A stretch of DNA of 48,694 nt from Paenibacillus sp. MAEPY2 (GTDB lineage: Bacteria > Bacillota > Bacilli > Paenibacillales > Paenibacillaceae). Position 1 is the stretch's first letter. Each line of letters begins with the position of its first letter. The notes under the pieces were generated by a model. The model worked only from the letters and a program-made list of their open reading frames with translations. It was not told where the DNA came from and did not search any database. A program made the translations under genes and the position numbers. Where the stretch lies: contig NZ_AWUK01000068.1 in NCBI RefSeq assembly GCF_000499205.1, forward strand, positions 1-48,694, given 5' to 3'. Below, in pieces: positions 8,201-16,400 of the stretch.

Positions 8201-9314
8201 AGGCGTCCAGTGCTGCTACAATCTTATTGGAAGGCGTGAATTGAGCCATTGTTACGGTATTGCTTCCTTGGTACACCGTTAAGGATGAGGCTGGTTTGTG
8301 GACTTGATCCCACGCCCCAGGATGAATCTCAAATGTCAGAAGGCTATCTGAAACCACATTCCCGTTACCGTCTCCAGTGATGGTGACTTCGATCTGATCT
8401 CCACTCGCACTGGCTTCAGCAGAGAATCCTGCCGGGAGGCCAAGCACACTGAAATCATCGGATGTCCAGGGCCCCTGCTTAACCAAGCCTCCAAATGCAT
8501 TTAACGTAACCTTGTTATGTACAGGATCTACGCTCGAAGCTGATTGCATCTCTATCGTTTGATTAGTTTCTAGAATGACATAGGCGGAAGTTGTGCTTGA
8601 ATTGCGAGCCTTTGCACCTTTGACCTTCTCAAAGTCATTTCCGTTATTCCGTGTGTCCCAGTTGTTTCCGCGATTCGGGAACGCAGCTTCTGTAGTACTC
8701 TTCTCCGGATTCAGCGGATTGAACACCAATCGTTGCATCGTGTTTTGTTTGCCCGCTTCCGGTGCCGGGCTTCCCCAGTAAGCATCAGCACTATATCCAA
8801 CAAAATCAACTACATGCTCCAATAAAGAATCAGCTGTTGGATTGTTAGCTGTTAAGGGTTGTGTTGTATTCAACAAGACCAGCTTTCCACTTTTGTTGTC
8901 TAGCTTAAAGGAAGGTTCGGTGGCATCCGGCTGCGGAAGCTGCTCTCCGACATTGCCGTTGCTGCCAAGCGCAATCAGATAATAGCCATATGCCGGAATC
9001 TGGTCAGTAGTTGTACCCAGCTGAGCTACTTTCCAATTATTATTTTGGTTATCAGCAAATTGTATGGACCAGCCGTTCAGCGACACTGGCTCTGCTGTCG
9101 GATTATATAGTTCTACAAAGTCGTTGCCGTACACGTCGAGCACGTCGTCTTTCTTGCCTCCATAAAATTGGCTGATGACCACGTTTTTCGCCAAATTACT
9201 GGTGTTAAGGTTTTCTGATGCTGCGTATCCAACTCCTGCAAATGTCCAGAATGATTGGATAACCATTACTGCCACAAGGATCATCGCTACCCAGCGTTGA
9301 TTGATGTCTTTCAA
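5262..9314 (-). CDS. S-layer-anchored lamin-tail / DUF2252 / cadherin-like protein
   Basis: A very large exported protein (1357 codons from the first ATG at 9335). Numbered from that ATG: a signal peptide ends near residue 39 (FAGVGYAAS); lamin-tail domain 48-165 (NDFVELYNPTAEPVSLNGWS); beta-rich region 250-500; DUF2252 domain about 520-915; cadherin-like beta-sandwich 930-1012; Ser/Thr/Pro linker; a ZU5-like beta domain 1045-1170; three SLH repeats 1186-1346. DUF2252 hallmarks are FLRGTHSLF (R531), TQGDAHIQNVGTF (D568, H570, N573), SLNDVD (D590, D592), GIGSIGVERYNVLIEG and LLDVKEQ (K785). DUF2252 has a kinase-like fold, normally cytoplasmic. The TTG at 9314 is chosen because GGGAGAGGGG lies 9 bases before it, while the ATG at 9335 has no such site. 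SLH repeats should hold it to pyruvylated cell-wall polymer. Function unknown. Confidence 0.85.
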   Translation of the reverse strand: MKDINQRWVAMILVAVMVIQSFWTFAGVGYAASENLNTSNLAKNVVISQFYGGKKDDVLDVYGNDFVELYNPTAEPVSLNGWSIQFADNQNNNWKVAQLGTTTDQIPAYGYYLIALGSNGNVGEQLPQPDATEPSFKLDNKSGKLVLLNTTQPLTANNPTADSLLEHVVDFVGYSADAYWGSPAPEAGKQNTMQRLVFNPLNPEKSTTEAAFPNRGNNWDTRNNGNDFEKVKGAKARNSSTTSAYVILETNQTIEMQSASSVDPVHNKVTLNAFGGLVKQGPWTSDDFSVLGLPAGFSAEASASGDQIEVTITGDGNGNVVSDSLLTFEIHPGAWDQVHKPASSLTVYQGSNTVTMAQFTPSNKIVAALDASSSNIRMESAKGLNTTIQLNLSAGVPVDGVLDPEAYSLTGLPEGDWSIQAEGRSSDNTITITISGTSASAVIDTAVVRVTLMADAVQDRDWLASEAINVSLLRYSQPVLANETRKMKVEESIIADNTGFNDPATKEYKYGSDAMGANEYTFLRGTHSLFKDDLAAGLIPSPDSVISGWNQKDILTYTQGDAHIQNVGTFNDSTNQMVFSLNDVDSSGIGSFYDDLIRFVTSIYVVKYEKDSAAIANLQDADFREVSRVFLKTYKDTLVDINSKISPKDTKLTKSNVTPYTKEVMDKVSKVSYEEALQKLLGKRTLDGKLNIAGNSDKFEAATEAEKASLQAAWEAYKVQVRSNFPNLTDDEFNAYFKIKDIVRRIHQGIGSIGVERYNVLIEGASEVNTDDILLDVKEQTRDANLSKDAYLKTAVDPDSYLGVLEAMNRSYLNREVSPFKGDYTDKPFKNKEELEQYLVDAAKAYAYASSRLDKVSDELNYKFEERFVTNIVPIWDDLQNFIVNAAEDYSHQVAADFALVKEDMRTGKLIDVSTLEELSVDQGSLSPAFDPAITAYSMNVEQAVDSIRITAKATDSQATLTAKGEPYVNGISQSFGLSIGKNVIPITVKARNGSSKTYSVTVVRAGESTTVPSTPSTPSTPTGGTNDNQAGTSGNSGTVTVNGGSLSLSGVKINVPAGAMDSSVVISVNKVNQTSNLFLDSTLKLLGDVYEITASKSGDFTKPVTVTLPFDKNKVNFEKSVVGLYWFNEQTQKWIALEHLQVDQTNGTVSGTINHFTKFAVLVSDKTVTPTPEGTKNFTDLEGHWASGSIMDLVELGVIQGYPDNSFRPDKKMTRAEFVTLVIKALNLQGSSVKEFADTSTHWAQDAISTAAGLGIVNGYSDNTFGPDELVTREQIATMVVRAAQIADTESNIRFSDVAEISGWARSALAAAIANGLVNGYPDGTLKPQGNTTRAEAATLILRAIQLTK

Positions 9315-9473
9315 GTTGTCTAACCCCTCTCCCATATAAAAGCTCAGGCAAGTATATCAACCCAATGTAAGAGGACAGTTAAACTAAAAAATCATAATAT
9401 CAAAATTGTAAAACCCTTGAATATGTAAAATTCACAACGAATGTATAGGATGGATGACATTAATAAAAGCAAA

Positions 9474-9500
9474 TGAAAAGAGCCGCGACTGCTCGCGGCC
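9474..9500 (-). terminator. Intrinsic terminator of the GH30 gene
   Basis: On the minus strand GCCGCGA and TCGCGGC pair around a 4-base loop, followed by TCTTTTC. It lies 41 bases past the GH30 stop codon. Confidence 0.75.
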
Positions 9501-9540
9501 CCTAGCTGCTGGATGTGGGAATCTGAATTCCTGCTATCCC

Positions 9541-11043
9541 TTAAGAAACATTTCCATACCATTTATACGTCATAGCAGACTTGCCTGGAATAGTGACAAC
9601 GAAGCTTTGGCTGCCCCATTGGATCTTCACATTTTTCGAAGAACTGGAAGAGTTGTAGGCGACAACCACTTTGGAACCGTCCGGATTGCGGAAAGCTACA
9701 TTTTTAACTTCAGATCCTGTGTTGCTGTCAATGCGGTATGCATTTGGTACTACAAATTTACTAAAGTGACCCAGCAAATAATATTGTTTGTGATATGTGA
9801 CATTATTTTCGGGAGCATCATTACGGTTGTCCGAGTTGCGGATCGTAATCATGCCTTTATTCGTATTGTTCGGTGAAAGCAAAGCTGGACCATCTTTTTG
9901 ATCCAGGGCAGCATTCCAGAGAATAATCGATTTGGACCAGTTTCTTGTAATATTAATGAACTCATTCATCATATTATCGAAGCCTGATGAGGTTCCATTC
10001 TGCGGATCATTCCAGTTACCAAAACCACCCTCTGTGAACCAAACGTCCTTGTCTGGATGATTGTTATGAATGGAGGTCATTGTCGAACCGTCACCGCTAT
10101 CATAGTGGTGGAATGCGCTGCCTGATACGTAGCTGCCCTTGCCTGCGTTCTTCAGATTTGTAATGACCTGGTTCGGGAAGTTCCAATCCAGAAAGTTATG
10201 GTCGAATGCAATAATCTTGGTGTTGATTCCGGCATTGCGGAGTGTTGGTCCAAGGTAATCACCGATAAAGCCAGTCTGATCCTGTACATCCATACCCATG
10301 GAAGGATAGTGGGATGGCTCGTACATTGGCTCGTTTTGCAACGTTACAGCATAGATGGGTACGCCTTCAGCCTGGTAGGCTTCGATGTATTTTTTAAAAT
10401 AATTCGCATATGTGCCGTAGTGCTCCGCTTTCAGTTTGCCACCGTTCAGATTGTTGGAATATTTCATCCAGGCAGGCGCACTCCATGGGGAACCCATCAC
10501 TTTAATACTGGGATTCTTAGCAATTGCCGCTTTGACCATGGGCAGGATGTAAGCCTTGTCCCGGTCAATTGTGAATTGGTTGAGTGAAGTATCATTGGGC
10601 GTATCCGCATAGGTGTAGGCTGCCCAGGCAAAATCGGAGCTGCCGATCGGCTGTCTCAATAAACTGAGCCCGATTCCTGTGTTGCCAAACAACTTCTCCA
10701 TCACTTCCGCGCGCTTGCTGTTATCCAGCTTGTAGTTCATGAGCCATGCGGAAGCATCCGTTAATGATACGCCAAATCCATCCATTTGCTGATACGTTTT
10801 GTTTTCGTTTACGGTTATGGTAACATCCGCATTACCTGAGCTGCTGCTGAAGTTTTTGGATGCAATCTTGGTGAGCCTGGCATCCGTTCTTAGCCCTACA
10901 GCCGGTTCGGAATTGGGGTCTGAAGTTGAAATCCATACCTCCACCTGTTCACCCGCTGCATGCGCAGTCTTAGGCACATACGAACCCGTAGCTACCAGAA
11001 AAGTGGACAGTAACACTAACACGCTCTTTTTCCATATCTTCAT
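9541..11043 (-). CDS. Secreted GH30 glycoside hydrolase (beta-1,6-glucanase-like)
   Basis: A 500-residue exported enzyme. A signal peptide ends at about residue 30 (KTAHAAGEQ). The GH30 (beta/alpha)8 domain follows (QQMDGFGVSLTDASAW; LLRQPIGSSDF; GSPWSAPAWMK), with the acid/base Glu in VTLQNEPMYEP (E238) and the nucleophile in VWFTEGGFG (E338), then a C-terminal beta domain. The retaining mechanism is set by these two Glu residues. The overall look is of the glucosylceramidase / endo-beta-1,6-glucanase branches, not the xylanase branch; exact specificity is inferred. The ATG at 11043 has AAAGGAG 8 bases upstream; the one at 11049 is too close to it. Two cre sites and a possible leader ORF lie upstream. 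The neighbouring GH87 gene suggests action on fungal walls. Confidence 0.9.
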   Translation of the reverse strand: MKIWKKSVLVLLSTFLVATGSYVPKTAHAAGEQVEVWISTSDPNSEPAVGLRTDARLTKIASKNFSSSSGNADVTITVNENKTYQQMDGFGVSLTDASAWLMNYKLDNSKRAEVMEKLFGNTGIGLSLLRQPIGSSDFAWAAYTYADTPNDTSLNQFTIDRDKAYILPMVKAAIAKNPSIKVMGSPWSAPAWMKYSNNLNGGKLKAEHYGTYANYFKKYIEAYQAEGVPIYAVTLQNEPMYEPSHYPSMGMDVQDQTGFIGDYLGPTLRNAGINTKIIAFDHNFLDWNFPNQVITNLKNAGKGSYVSGSAFHHYDSGDGSTMTSIHNNHPDKDVWFTEGGFGNWNDPQNGTSSGFDNMMNEFINITRNWSKSIILWNAALDQKDGPALLSPNNTNKGMITIRNSDNRNDAPENNVTYHKQYYLLGHFSKFVVPNAYRIDSNTGSEVKNVAFRNPDGSKVVVAYNSSSSSKNVKIQWGSQSFVVTIPGKSAMTYKWYGNVS

Positions 11044-11153
11044 ACACATATCTCCTTTGAATGATTTAATTTTGAGCTCCCAAATATTGAATTCTCCAAA
11101 ATGAAATCGATTTCATTTTCAAAAGCAAGTCGTCCATTTTTCAATTGTTGCAT
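11040..11153 (-). CDS. Possible leader ORF coupled to the GH30 gene
   Basis: A 37-codon ORF starting MQQLKNGRLAFENE and ending with TGA that overlaps the GH30 ATG as ATGA. A strong AAGGAGG lies upstream, but 16 bases from the ATG; an in-frame GTG 15 bases earlier is too near it. A cre-like palindrome lies inside the ORF. I recognise no family. It may be a real leader peptide that couples translation, or merely an open stretch of 5' leader. Confidence 0.35.
   Translation of the reverse strand: MQQLKNGRLAFENEIDFILENSIFGSSKLNHSKEICV
11101..11116. promoter_or_regulatory. cre-like site inside the GH30 leader
   Basis: ATGAAATCGATTTCAT fits the CcpA cre consensus (WTGNAANCGNWNNCAW) and is the core of a perfect 22-bp palindrome spanning 11098-11119. 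It lies about 110 bases downstream of the predicted GH30 start site, where bound CcpA could act as a roadblock. Another dimeric repressor could also use this palindrome. Confidence 0.6.
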
Positions 11154-11212
11154 GTTCGTAGTACTCACACCTCCTTTTTGAAGAGTATCGGAGAAAGAAA
11201 TAGATCAATTTC

Positions 11213-11228
11213 TTGTAAGCGTTAACAA
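11213..11228. promoter_or_regulatory. cre site at the GH30 transcription start
   Basis: TTGTAAGCGTTAACAA matches the CcpA consensus at every defined position. It begins a few bases downstream of the -10 box of the GH30 promoter, so bound CcpA should block initiation when preferred sugars are present. Confidence 0.8.
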
Positions 11229-11233
11229 AGATA

Positions 11234-11262
11234 TTTATACACTTTATTGGAAGAAATTTCAA
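11234..11262 (-). promoter_or_regulatory. Sigma-A promoter of the GH30 gene
   Basis: On the minus strand TTGAAA (11257-11262) and TATAAA (11234-11239) are 17 bases apart. The cre site lies over the predicted start. Confidence 0.7.
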
Positions 11263-11399
11263 CAATAAAATTCATTTTTTTATTTTAAATTGTAAAAAAC
11301 ATGAGTCGACTGGTTTTACGCTCATTTTCGTCCCCTCCTCATTTCCCCCTGTTTGTCATCATATAATATAAAAATGACGTACTTTGGAGGTATCCTTGA

Positions 11400-13295
11400 A
11401 TGGGCCATGTACTGAGCGAAGTTGATGAGGAAATTAGGCGGATGACGACTTCCTTGCTTCAACAGCAGCAACAAGACGGTTCCTGGCATTTTTGTTTTGA
11501 GAACGGTACGGTAATTGATGCTTATGTCATCATTCTCTTTCGGATATTGGATGTTCAGAATGAAGCGCTGATCCGGCAGTTACATGATCGTATCCTTAAC
11601 GAACAGCAACCGAATGGATGCTGGAGACTATACCCCGATGAAGAGGAAGGAAATTTATCTGCATCGGTTGAAGCCTACTACGCCCTGCTATACTCCGGAT
11701 ACAGCCGGAGTACGGACGAGCCAATCCAAAGGGCCAAACGTTATATTCAGTCCAAAGGAGGTATCGGGAAAGTGACGAGCATTTTGACCAAAGCAATACT
11801 CGCCGCTACCGGACAAATGAAATGGCCTTTATCCATCTCGATGATCCCACTGGAGATATTAATGTTCCCTACCTATTTCCCCATCAACTATTTCGAATTT
11901 TCCGGTTATTCTAGAGTCCACCTCACCCCAATGCTCATTATGGCAGACCTGCGCTTCTCCCTCACCATACCAGATGCTCCCGATCTGTCTGATCTGACCG
12001 ACTTGCGAATTGTTACAGATGAGTCAACTTCCCGAGAATATCAGGAAATGCAGGACGATATTCAAACCGGGAGAAGCAGACTCTTAGGCAATCCTCGTCA
12101 CATTCACGACACTGCAAGAACCAAGGCAGAACAGTTTATGATAGAGCGGATTGAGGCTGATGGCACTTTATACAGTTATGCCAGCAGTACCATTCTGATT
12201 GTTTTTGCCTTTTTGGCCCTAAAATACGATAAGCAGCATCCCCTGATTACAAAAGCCGTAACTGGACTCACTGCCATGCAGTGCCGTTCTTCTGAAGGTA
12301 AAACGACGATTCAAAACTCCCCATCCACTGTATGGGATACGGCTCTGATTACTTACGCATTACAGGAGGCTTCCATTACCGATGACCATAAGGCTATTCA
12401 ACGTGCGGCCTCCTATTTGCTCTCCCGTCAGCAAGATAAAACAGCCGACTGGAGCATTCATAATCCGAATACAGTCCCTGGAGGATGGGGATTTTCGGAG
12501 TCGAATACGCTCAATCCAGATGTGGATGATACAACAGCAGCTTTACGGGCAATCCGAAGCTTGTCCACCACGCTTCCAAATTTTCAGGAATCCTGGAATC
12601 GCGGGCTGAATTGGGTTCTGTCCATGCAAAATAAAGACGGCGGCTGGCCGGCATTCGAAAAAAATACAAACAAGGAAGTGCTCACATGGCTCGCCATCGA
12701 CGGTGCCAAATCGGCGGCTACAGACCCATCGGAGGCTGATCTAACAGGACGTACTCTGGAGTATCTCGGAAACTTTGCCGGGCTTGATACCAGGCATGAA
12801 TGGATCAACCGTGGAACGAAATGGCTCATTCGAAACCAGGAGAAGGATGGCTCATGGTACGGAAGATGGGGTGTATGTTATATCTACGGTACCTGGGCTG
12901 CAATAACCGGTCTAACGGCTGTTGGGCTACCTGCAAGCCATGATACAGTGCAAAAAGGAACCCAATGGCTCTTAAGCATGCAGAATTCCGACGGTGGATG
13001 GGGAGAATCCTGCCATAGTGACCGACTTCTACGCTATGTACCCTTAGGGGAAAGCACTCCCTCCCAAACTGCTTGGGCGCTTGACGCCCTTATCGCTGTT
13101 CAACCCAAACCCACACCCGAGGTGAATCAAGGCATCTTAAGGCTTATTGCATCCATACGCGAAAACGATTGGAGAACCTCTTATCCAACTGGCGCCGGTC
13201 TCCCCGGCAACTTCTATTCCCACTATCACAGCTATACATATATTTGGCCTCTACTTACGCTAAGTCATTATAGAAAAAAATATTGGATATCTTAA
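11400..13295 (+). CDS. sqhC: Sporulenol synthase / squalene-hopene cyclase family
   Basis: A 631-residue terpene cyclase built from two alpha-barrel domains. The acid motif that starts cyclisation is DVDDT (D374-T378); QW repeats are plentiful (QQDGSWHF, QPNGCW, MQNKDGGWPAF, QEKDGSW, MQNSDGGWGES). Blocks such as SVPGGWGFS-like TVPGGWGFSESNTLNPD and SWYGRWGVCYIYGTWAA match B. subtilis SqhC closely as I recall it, so the likely substrate is tetraprenyl-beta-curcumene, giving the spore terpenoid sporulenol; squalene is the alternative. A TTTGGAGG site precedes the ATG. It stands alone, without adjoining prenyltransferase genes. CATATAATA about 37 bases upstream could serve as a sigma-A or sporulation-sigma -10. 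Confidence 0.9.
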   Translation: MGHVLSEVDEEIRRMTTSLLQQQQQDGSWHFCFENGTVIDAYVIILFRILDVQNEALIRQLHDRILNEQQPNGCWRLYPDEEEGNLSASVEAYYALLYSGYSRSTDEPIQRAKRYIQSKGGIGKVTSILTKAILAATGQMKWPLSISMIPLEILMFPTYFPINYFEFSGYSRVHLTPMLIMADLRFSLTIPDAPDLSDLTDLRIVTDESTSREYQEMQDDIQTGRSRLLGNPRHIHDTARTKAEQFMIERIEADGTLYSYASSTILIVFAFLALKYDKQHPLITKAVTGLTAMQCRSSEGKTTIQNSPSTVWDTALITYALQEASITDDHKAIQRAASYLLSRQQDKTADWSIHNPNTVPGGWGFSESNTLNPDVDDTTAALRAIRSLSTTLPNFQESWNRGLNWVLSMQNKDGGWPAFEKNTNKEVLTWLAIDGAKSAATDPSEADLTGRTLEYLGNFAGLDTRHEWINRGTKWLIRNQEKDGSWYGRWGVCYIYGTWAAITGLTAVGLPASHDTVQKGTQWLLSMQNSDGGWGESCHSDRLLRYVPLGESTPSQTAWALDALIAVQPKPTPEVNQGILRLIASIRENDWRTSYPTGAGLPGNFYSHYHSYTYIWPLLTLSHYRKKYWIS

Positions 13296-13344
13296 ATCTT
13301 CCTTCGGCAGATACTGTCTTGCCGTATTTCAGAACCAGGTCCAT
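13255..13344 (-). CDS. Tiny ORF with strong ribosome-binding site (doubtful)
   Basis: A 29-codon ORF (MDLVLKYGKTVSAEGRF...) follows GGAGGAGAGGG, on the strand opposite sqhC and overlapping its 3' end. It lies just past the GH87 terminator. No family is recognised. It could be the start of a gene whose remainder was lost, a tiny peptide, or chance. Confidence 0.2.
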   Translation of the reverse strand: MDLVLKYGKTVSAEGRFKISNIFFYNDLA

Positions 13345-13374
13345 GTTCACCCTCTCCTCCTCCACTTAACCTAA

Positions 13375-13411
13375 ACAAACAGGGAACTCTTAGAGCTCCC
13401 TGTTTGTGTTG
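13375..13411 (-). terminator. Intrinsic terminator of the GH87 gene (possibly bidirectional)
   Basis: ACAAACAGGGA and TCCCTGTTTGT pair around a short apex. The stem lies just after the GH87 stop and 80 bases after that of sqhC, so it can serve both convergent genes. Confidence 0.8.
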
Positions 13412-13418
13412 AAAAAAT

Positions 13419-16400
13419 TTATTGAATAATTAAATTAAACCCACTTTGAATCTGATTTACATTAGGATTGGCAATGTTGCTGGTTGTCAGATTATTGAAT
13501 GTGGCAGAGCCATTTCCTGTATAGGTGTAAATTGCTGCACCTTTGTGCGGAGTTGTGAACCTGGATGTCTCAATTCCGTCCAGACCAGTACCATTAATAT
13601 TGATGTTGTTAAACACAATGTTCTGGAAACCGCCGCCGTATCCGAATTGAACGGCACTGCGCTGCGTATTGAGAATATCAATATTGGTAAACGTAACGTT
13701 CTTGATGGAATCATTGGAAGCTTCAAGATCAATGGCTCCACGTTCCCCATTGTACAGATCTTTGCTTGTGCCGCTGTTAATGATCGTTGTATCAGAGAAC
13801 ACAATACCTGTGTTGTTTTGGAAATGGTATCCAGGGAAAACCGTGTTCATCCGAATCGCCGAACCGCCAACCGTGTCAACAATCAGGTTGTTGGTTGCCT
13901 TATGTCCGCTTCCACCGAAAAATGCAATGCCTGCTGCGCGCCAGTTATTCTCAATCGTGTTGAACGAGAAGGTGTTATTCACGCCTGCAGGCGCACCGTT
14001 CACGTTGCTGGTCCATACGGCCAGACCATCATCACCATTGTTGCGAACACTGCTGTTGCGAACAGTTGAATTGCTCGTGCCTTGGGCAAAGTTGACGCCG
14101 TCCGCAAGGTTATTCCGAATACGGCTGTTCTCGATCACCAGGCCATCGGCAATGATTGCAGGTGTATGGGCGTAATCCCCTACCCAGAACCCGCATTCAA
14201 AGTGTTCGACCCATACATTGCTGAACTTTGAATCTTTGCCGAAATTGTCCATAAAACCTTTGTAGACTGCATTTTCGTTATAGCGTGAACGCAGCATGGA
14301 ATTCATATAAATATTGCTGAAATCCAGCTTGCCCTGCACACGGAACGAAATCCCGCCAGAGGCAGCATTGGGGTTGGTAAACTGGATGTTGGTATGCCAG
14401 ATCCCTGCACCCACAATGGTGAGGTTATTAATCATATTCGTCGGTGTGCCAATCTTCCACATATTGCTGAGATGGAAGGTGCCCTCCGGGATGTACAACG
14501 TCTTGCCTGTGGAAACCGCGGATTGGACTGCCGCTTCGAATGCAGCAAGATCGTCTTTTCCATCGTTAGCAATCGCACCAAAATCACTTACAGAGACGGA
14601 GTTAGCCGGGCGCGGAATCACAGCCTGAACGGGTTCGATTTCGAGAAAATCCACACCGTACTCCAAGCTATCTCCATTGTTTTTCTGAATACGAATGGTG
14701 TCTCCAGCTTTTAGAGGCGTATCCATTTTCCAGTGCACTTCATCAAAACGGAACAACGGACGTCCCGCACTTGGCGTATCTCCCGGATGATCGCTGGAGA
14801 AGTACTGCCAGTTGTAATAAGAGGTCAAGGGAACCGTTTTGGCCTTGGAACCATTAACATAGACGTCAAGTGCACCATTAAGACCCATGCCATCTGCGGA
14901 ATCCGGCATCGTGAATCGCATGGTTACACCTGCGCCTCCCTCCCCTTGTCTAACTGTCCATTGTGCATAAGAACCGTTGGAAGGAAGAGCGATATATTTC
15001 TGCCCAGATGCTTCCGAAGCCGTCAATGCCTGATCAAAAGTCGGTGCGGACTTCAGTGCGGCACTGCCGCCACGCGTAGCATCTTCCGTATCATAACGGG
15101 TATAAGGCATGCTTGCACCACGGGCAGAATATACGTTCAAACTTGTTGTAACCACGTTATTCGTTTGTTTTACCGGTGCTTCATTAGTATCCACTGCTAC
15201 GGTAGTTGTCACATTGTAATTACCGGTGGCAGCAGTCCACGTTCCAACATTGACATTGCCTGAAGCTCCCGGTGCCAATGTGCCGTTATAGGAACCGTTA
15301 TACGTCTGAAGCGTTGCTCCGGCAGCATTCTTGAGAACAACCGTAACTCCGTGCACACCGCCTGCGGAGGCCATGTTGCCTTGATTTTTCAGATTAACCG
15401 TAAACGTTACTGCACTGTTTGCTGTAGGGTTGCTGGGACTCCAAGAGACCGTGCCTACAAGATCAGAACTTGTGATTGGCGCAACCACCAAAGCTGAGGA
15501 GTGCGTGTAATTGTTGTTTCCTTCATTCTCTTCGATGATCTGGTTATTCTCATCCACCTTGGCGCTGAGCGTATATGATGCAGCTCCTTTATTACCTGCA
15601 TTAAGCGAGACCGTTGTTGAAGCCCCTGCTTGCAGAGCAGTTACCGGTGATGAACCAGCCAGTTCATTGTTTAAATAGAAGTTGACGCTAGAAGCTGGAG
15701 AAGCGGCAGAGCCAATGTTTTTGACGATGGCATTAAGCGTTATTGAGTTGTTCTCCACTGGAGAAGACGGAGACCAGGACATGCCTGTAATCGTCAGATC
15801 AGGATTGGGTGCAGGTGTGCCAAACACTTGAAATTCAGCAATTTGCCCAGCCGGAGCGCCTGAGTTCGCCGTAATGTTCAGTTGCAGACGTTTAACCGTT
15901 GCTGATACGGGAATGGTCACTGTGTTGCCGGAAGCTGGGTTGAATGTATACGATTGTGAGGATACCAGACTGCTGAACGTTGTTGTGTCCTGATTATGTC
16001 CGAGCACTTGAATGGTCTGTGTACGCGTGCTCCAGACGGAATCCGGGTTCAGCTTCAGCACGATGGATGAAATCTTATGATTCGAACCGAGATCCAGCGT
16101 CAATGCGCTTGGATTGCTCCCGCCTTCCCAGTACGTATTGATATTGTTATCGTTTGCATTCGCAGCTACGAAGTTTAAGGTGCTGGACGATGCAGTAATC
16201 GACTTACCACTGGCAATGTTGCTTCCCTCTGTAGGGAGTGGAGGCTCCACAGGATCGGGGCCAGGTACAGTTGGTCCCTCACTGCTCGGGCCGTAGATTT
16301 CAAATGTAGACAGTTGAGCTGCCGGCCACTCGGAATTACCCGTTACGCTTAAGCGAACGTACCTTGTCTCGACAGCAGGAAAATCGACGGTAACCGAGTT

